A stretch of DNA of 14,249 nucleotides from an uncultured Bacilli bacterium. Lineage in GTDB: Bacteria > Bacillota_I > Bacilli_A > RF39 > UBA660. Each line of letters begins with the position of its first letter. The first letter of the stretch is position 1. Made by a program: the position numbers and the translations under genes. Location: assembly GCA_947589375.1 (NCBI GenBank), contig CANQAO010000017.1, forward strand, positions 1-14,249, in the 5' to 3' direction. The notes beneath the pieces were generated by a model, which worked only from the letters and a program-made list of their open reading frames with translations, searched no databases and was not told the origin of the DNA. Shown here piece after piece: positions 12,705-14,249 of this stretch.

Positions 12705-14168
12705 ATGGCTAAGAAAAAGAAAAATAGAAAGCATTATAAAAGCGCAAACTATCATAAAAAGGGTAGTGGTCATTCTAAAACAAGCAATCAAAGGCGTACT
12801 ATTAATGATGAATATGTTCAAAAGACCAGTAATTCTTCGAATAAACCTAAAAATAATAGTTCAAATGTGAATAAAAAACGCGTTAATAATTCGAATTCTT
12901 CGGTCAATCGATATAATTCAAAATCACCTACAAAACGTACAGATAAATATAAAACAACTACTAGTTCTAAAAATTATCAAACCAAAAAGCCAGATTTTAC
13001 TCGAACTAGTAAATATAAAGCTATAAATCAAAAATCAACTATTAAAAAAGATTTAAACCAAACGAAAAAATATAAACCTATTGATGAATTAACCGAAGAA
13101 AAAATAAATAGTATTAAAAAAGACCTGGACCGGATTATTGAAAAAAAAGCTGCAAGGGAATCATATAATAAGACTAGTGAACTAAATAGAAATCATAGTA
13201 AAACAAAGAAATATCAATCAAATATTTCATATAATAAAAGAAATAATGTAAATAAAACTTCTTTTGAAGATAAAAAAACTTCTCACGCAAATTCTTCAAC
13301 ACAATTACTTAAAGATCGTTTAATGGAGGAGTTAAATAATCCTAAACCTGAAAGTATTAAAAGTACCAAAGTAGAAGCTCTACCATTAAAGGATAAACCA
13401 AAGCCACCGAAGAAAAAACGAAAGTTACGTAAAAAAGTTAAATTATTAATCGCTTTACTGGCTTTTGTGGCTTCAATTTTACTGATACTTTTATATGTGG
13501 TCTATCATGATGAAACTAAACATCAGCCCAAAAAAGTTAAAGAAGAGGAAACGCCAATTATTGAAAAAGATCCTAAACTAGAAGAAATGGAAAAACTATA
13601 TCAAGAAAATAATGATTTAGTTGGTTGGATTAAAATTGATGGTACCAAAATTGATTACCCAGTAGTATATACCAAAGGCGAGGATTATTATTTACGTAGG
13701 GATTTCTATAAAAATAATTATGAAGCGGGGACTTTAATGGTTGATAAATTTAATACTGTTACGCCAAGAGACACCAATTTAATTATTCATGGACATAATA
13801 TGAATGATGGTACGATGTTCCACGACTTATTAAATTATAAAAATGAAGCTTATTATCAACAACATAAAAAAATAACTTACTATACCTTAGAAGAAAAACA
13901 AGAATATGAAATTATGGCTGTATTTTTATCTAGAGTTTACCGCGTTAAAGATCAAGTATTTAAATATTATAAATTTTATAATGCGACTAATGAAAGTGAA
14001 TATAAATATTATATCGATAATGTTAAAAGACTTTCACTATATGATACAGGTATTACCTCTTGCTTTAATAATGAACTACTTACATTATCAACCTGCGAGT
14101 ATAGTCAAGCTAATGGTAGGTTAGTTGTCGTCGCTAGAAAAGTATCAGAAAATAATAATTGTCAGTAA
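12705..14168 (+). CDS. srtB: Class B sortase with a long basic cytoplasmic N-terminal region
   Basis: A 487-residue membrane transpeptidase expected to join LPXTG-like surface proteins to the cell wall. Residues 1-244 are very rich in Lys, Asn, Ser and Thr, with four short repeats of the form T-x-K-Y-(K/Q) at about 79, 101, 120 and 167. A polybasic patch (PPKKKRKLRKK) leads into one membrane helix (about 245-268), so the long part is cytoplasmic. The sortase domain (about 298-480) has GWIKIDGT (307-314), catalytic HGHN with His364, LSTC with Cys464, and Arg472 in GRLVVVARK. The spacing and the YYLRRDF segment fit class B. Most sortases lack such an N-terminal extension. The start is ATG 12705, preceded by AGGTGAT; TTG 12690 lies before that site. 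The upstream surface protein is the obvious substrate. Confidence 0.9.
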   Translation: MAKKKKNRKHYKSANYHKKGSGHSKTSNQRRTINDEYVQKTSNSSNKPKNNSSNVNKKRVNNSNSSVNRYNSKSPTKRTDKYKTTTSSKNYQTKKPDFTRTSKYKAINQKSTIKKDLNQTKKYKPIDELTEEKINSIKKDLDRIIEKKAARESYNKTSELNRNHSKTKKYQSNISYNKRNNVNKTSFEDKKTSHANSSTQLLKDRLMEELNNPKPESIKSTKVEALPLKDKPKPPKKKRKLRKKVKLLIALLAFVASILLILLYVVYHDETKHQPKKVKEEETPIIEKDPKLEEMEKLYQENNDLVGWIKIDGTKIDYPVVYTKGEDYYLRRDFYKNNYEAGTLMVDKFNTVTPRDTNLIIHGHNMNDGTMFHDLLNYKNEAYYQQHKKITYYTLEEKQEYEIMAVFLSRVYRVKDQVFKYYKFYNATNESEYKYYIDNVKRLSLYDTGITSCFNNELLTLSTCEYSQANGRLVVVARKVSENNNCQ

Positions 14169-14193
14169 AGAAGGTTAAAGCCTTCTTTTTTTT
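14167..14193 (+). terminator. Intrinsic terminator after the sortase gene
   Basis: AAAGAAGG (14167-14174) pairs with CCTTCTTT (14181-14188) around a 6-nt loop, and the T-run continues to 14193. The stem begins at the second base of the stop codon. Confidence 0.88.
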
Positions 14194-14249
14194 GTGCAGA
14201 ATTTGACATAATTTGCAAAAAAATAGGCAAAAACACTTGACAAGCTTGG
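14191..14249 (+). promoter_or_regulatory. Second copy of the G-tract promoter element, cut by the window end
   Basis: It matches 11126-11186 closely, with TTGACA at 14203-14208 and again at 14237-14242, a TTTGCAAA palindrome (14212-14219) and CTTGACAAG (14236-14244). The sequence ends at TTGG, exactly where the first copy enters its G-run. A further switchable gene probably lies to the right, but neither its -10 nor its coding region is visible. Confidence 0.75.

Noticed and set aside
1..14249. Mycoplasma-type code with TGA as Trp
   Set aside because: spmA ends at TGA with normal length, and Trp codons are TGG throughout.

Overview
The window is AT-rich DNA from a Gram-positive (Bacillota-type) bacterium. 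Shine-Dalgarno sites are strong, sigma-A promoters and intrinsic terminators are compact, and there are a lipobox lipoprotein, two secreted GH25 muramidases, a sortase with its substrate, and the sporulation-associated set dacB-spmA-spmB. TGA is a stop (it ends spmA) and Trp is TGG, so this is not a TGA-Trp Mollicute. A host-associated Bacilli lineage (Erysipelotrichales/RF39-like) is a guess from style, not shown.

Left part (1-1060): a type III toxin-antitoxin cassette. A near-consensus promoter drives two tandem 51-nt repeats, each foldable as an H-type pseudoknot. They are followed by a terminator and then a 155-aa ToxN/AbiQ/CptN-like endoribonuclease toxin. The whole cassette lies between two identical 50-bp direct repeats, as if it were a mobile or excisable unit.

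Middle part (1109-10486): housekeeping and envelope genes, all on the + strand. These are a P2-type (calcium-like) ATPase, a PF06541 membrane protein, a small lipoprotein, two tandem paralogous GH25 muramidases with C-terminal SH3-like domains, then dacB-spmA-spmB-rluB. That last order is the same as in Bacillus subtilis, and dacB is preceded by a sigma-E-like promoter, so the organism or its recent ancestor probably makes spores.

Right part (10507-14249): a minus-strand hypothetical gene diverges from a secreted beta-helix surface protein with a VPKTG cell-wall sorting signal. Next comes a class B sortase with an unusual 240-residue basic cytoplasmic tail. The surface-protein promoter has a run of seven G between its -35 and -10 boxes, a likely slippage-controlled (phase-variable) promoter. 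A second copy of the same promoter element begins at the right edge and is cut off just where a G run would start, suggesting a family of switchable surface genes.

Most terminators begin inside the stop codon of the gene they serve, and several promoters give predicted leaders of 10 nt or less, so the transcription units are extremely compact. All assignments come from reading the sequence; no database search was run.
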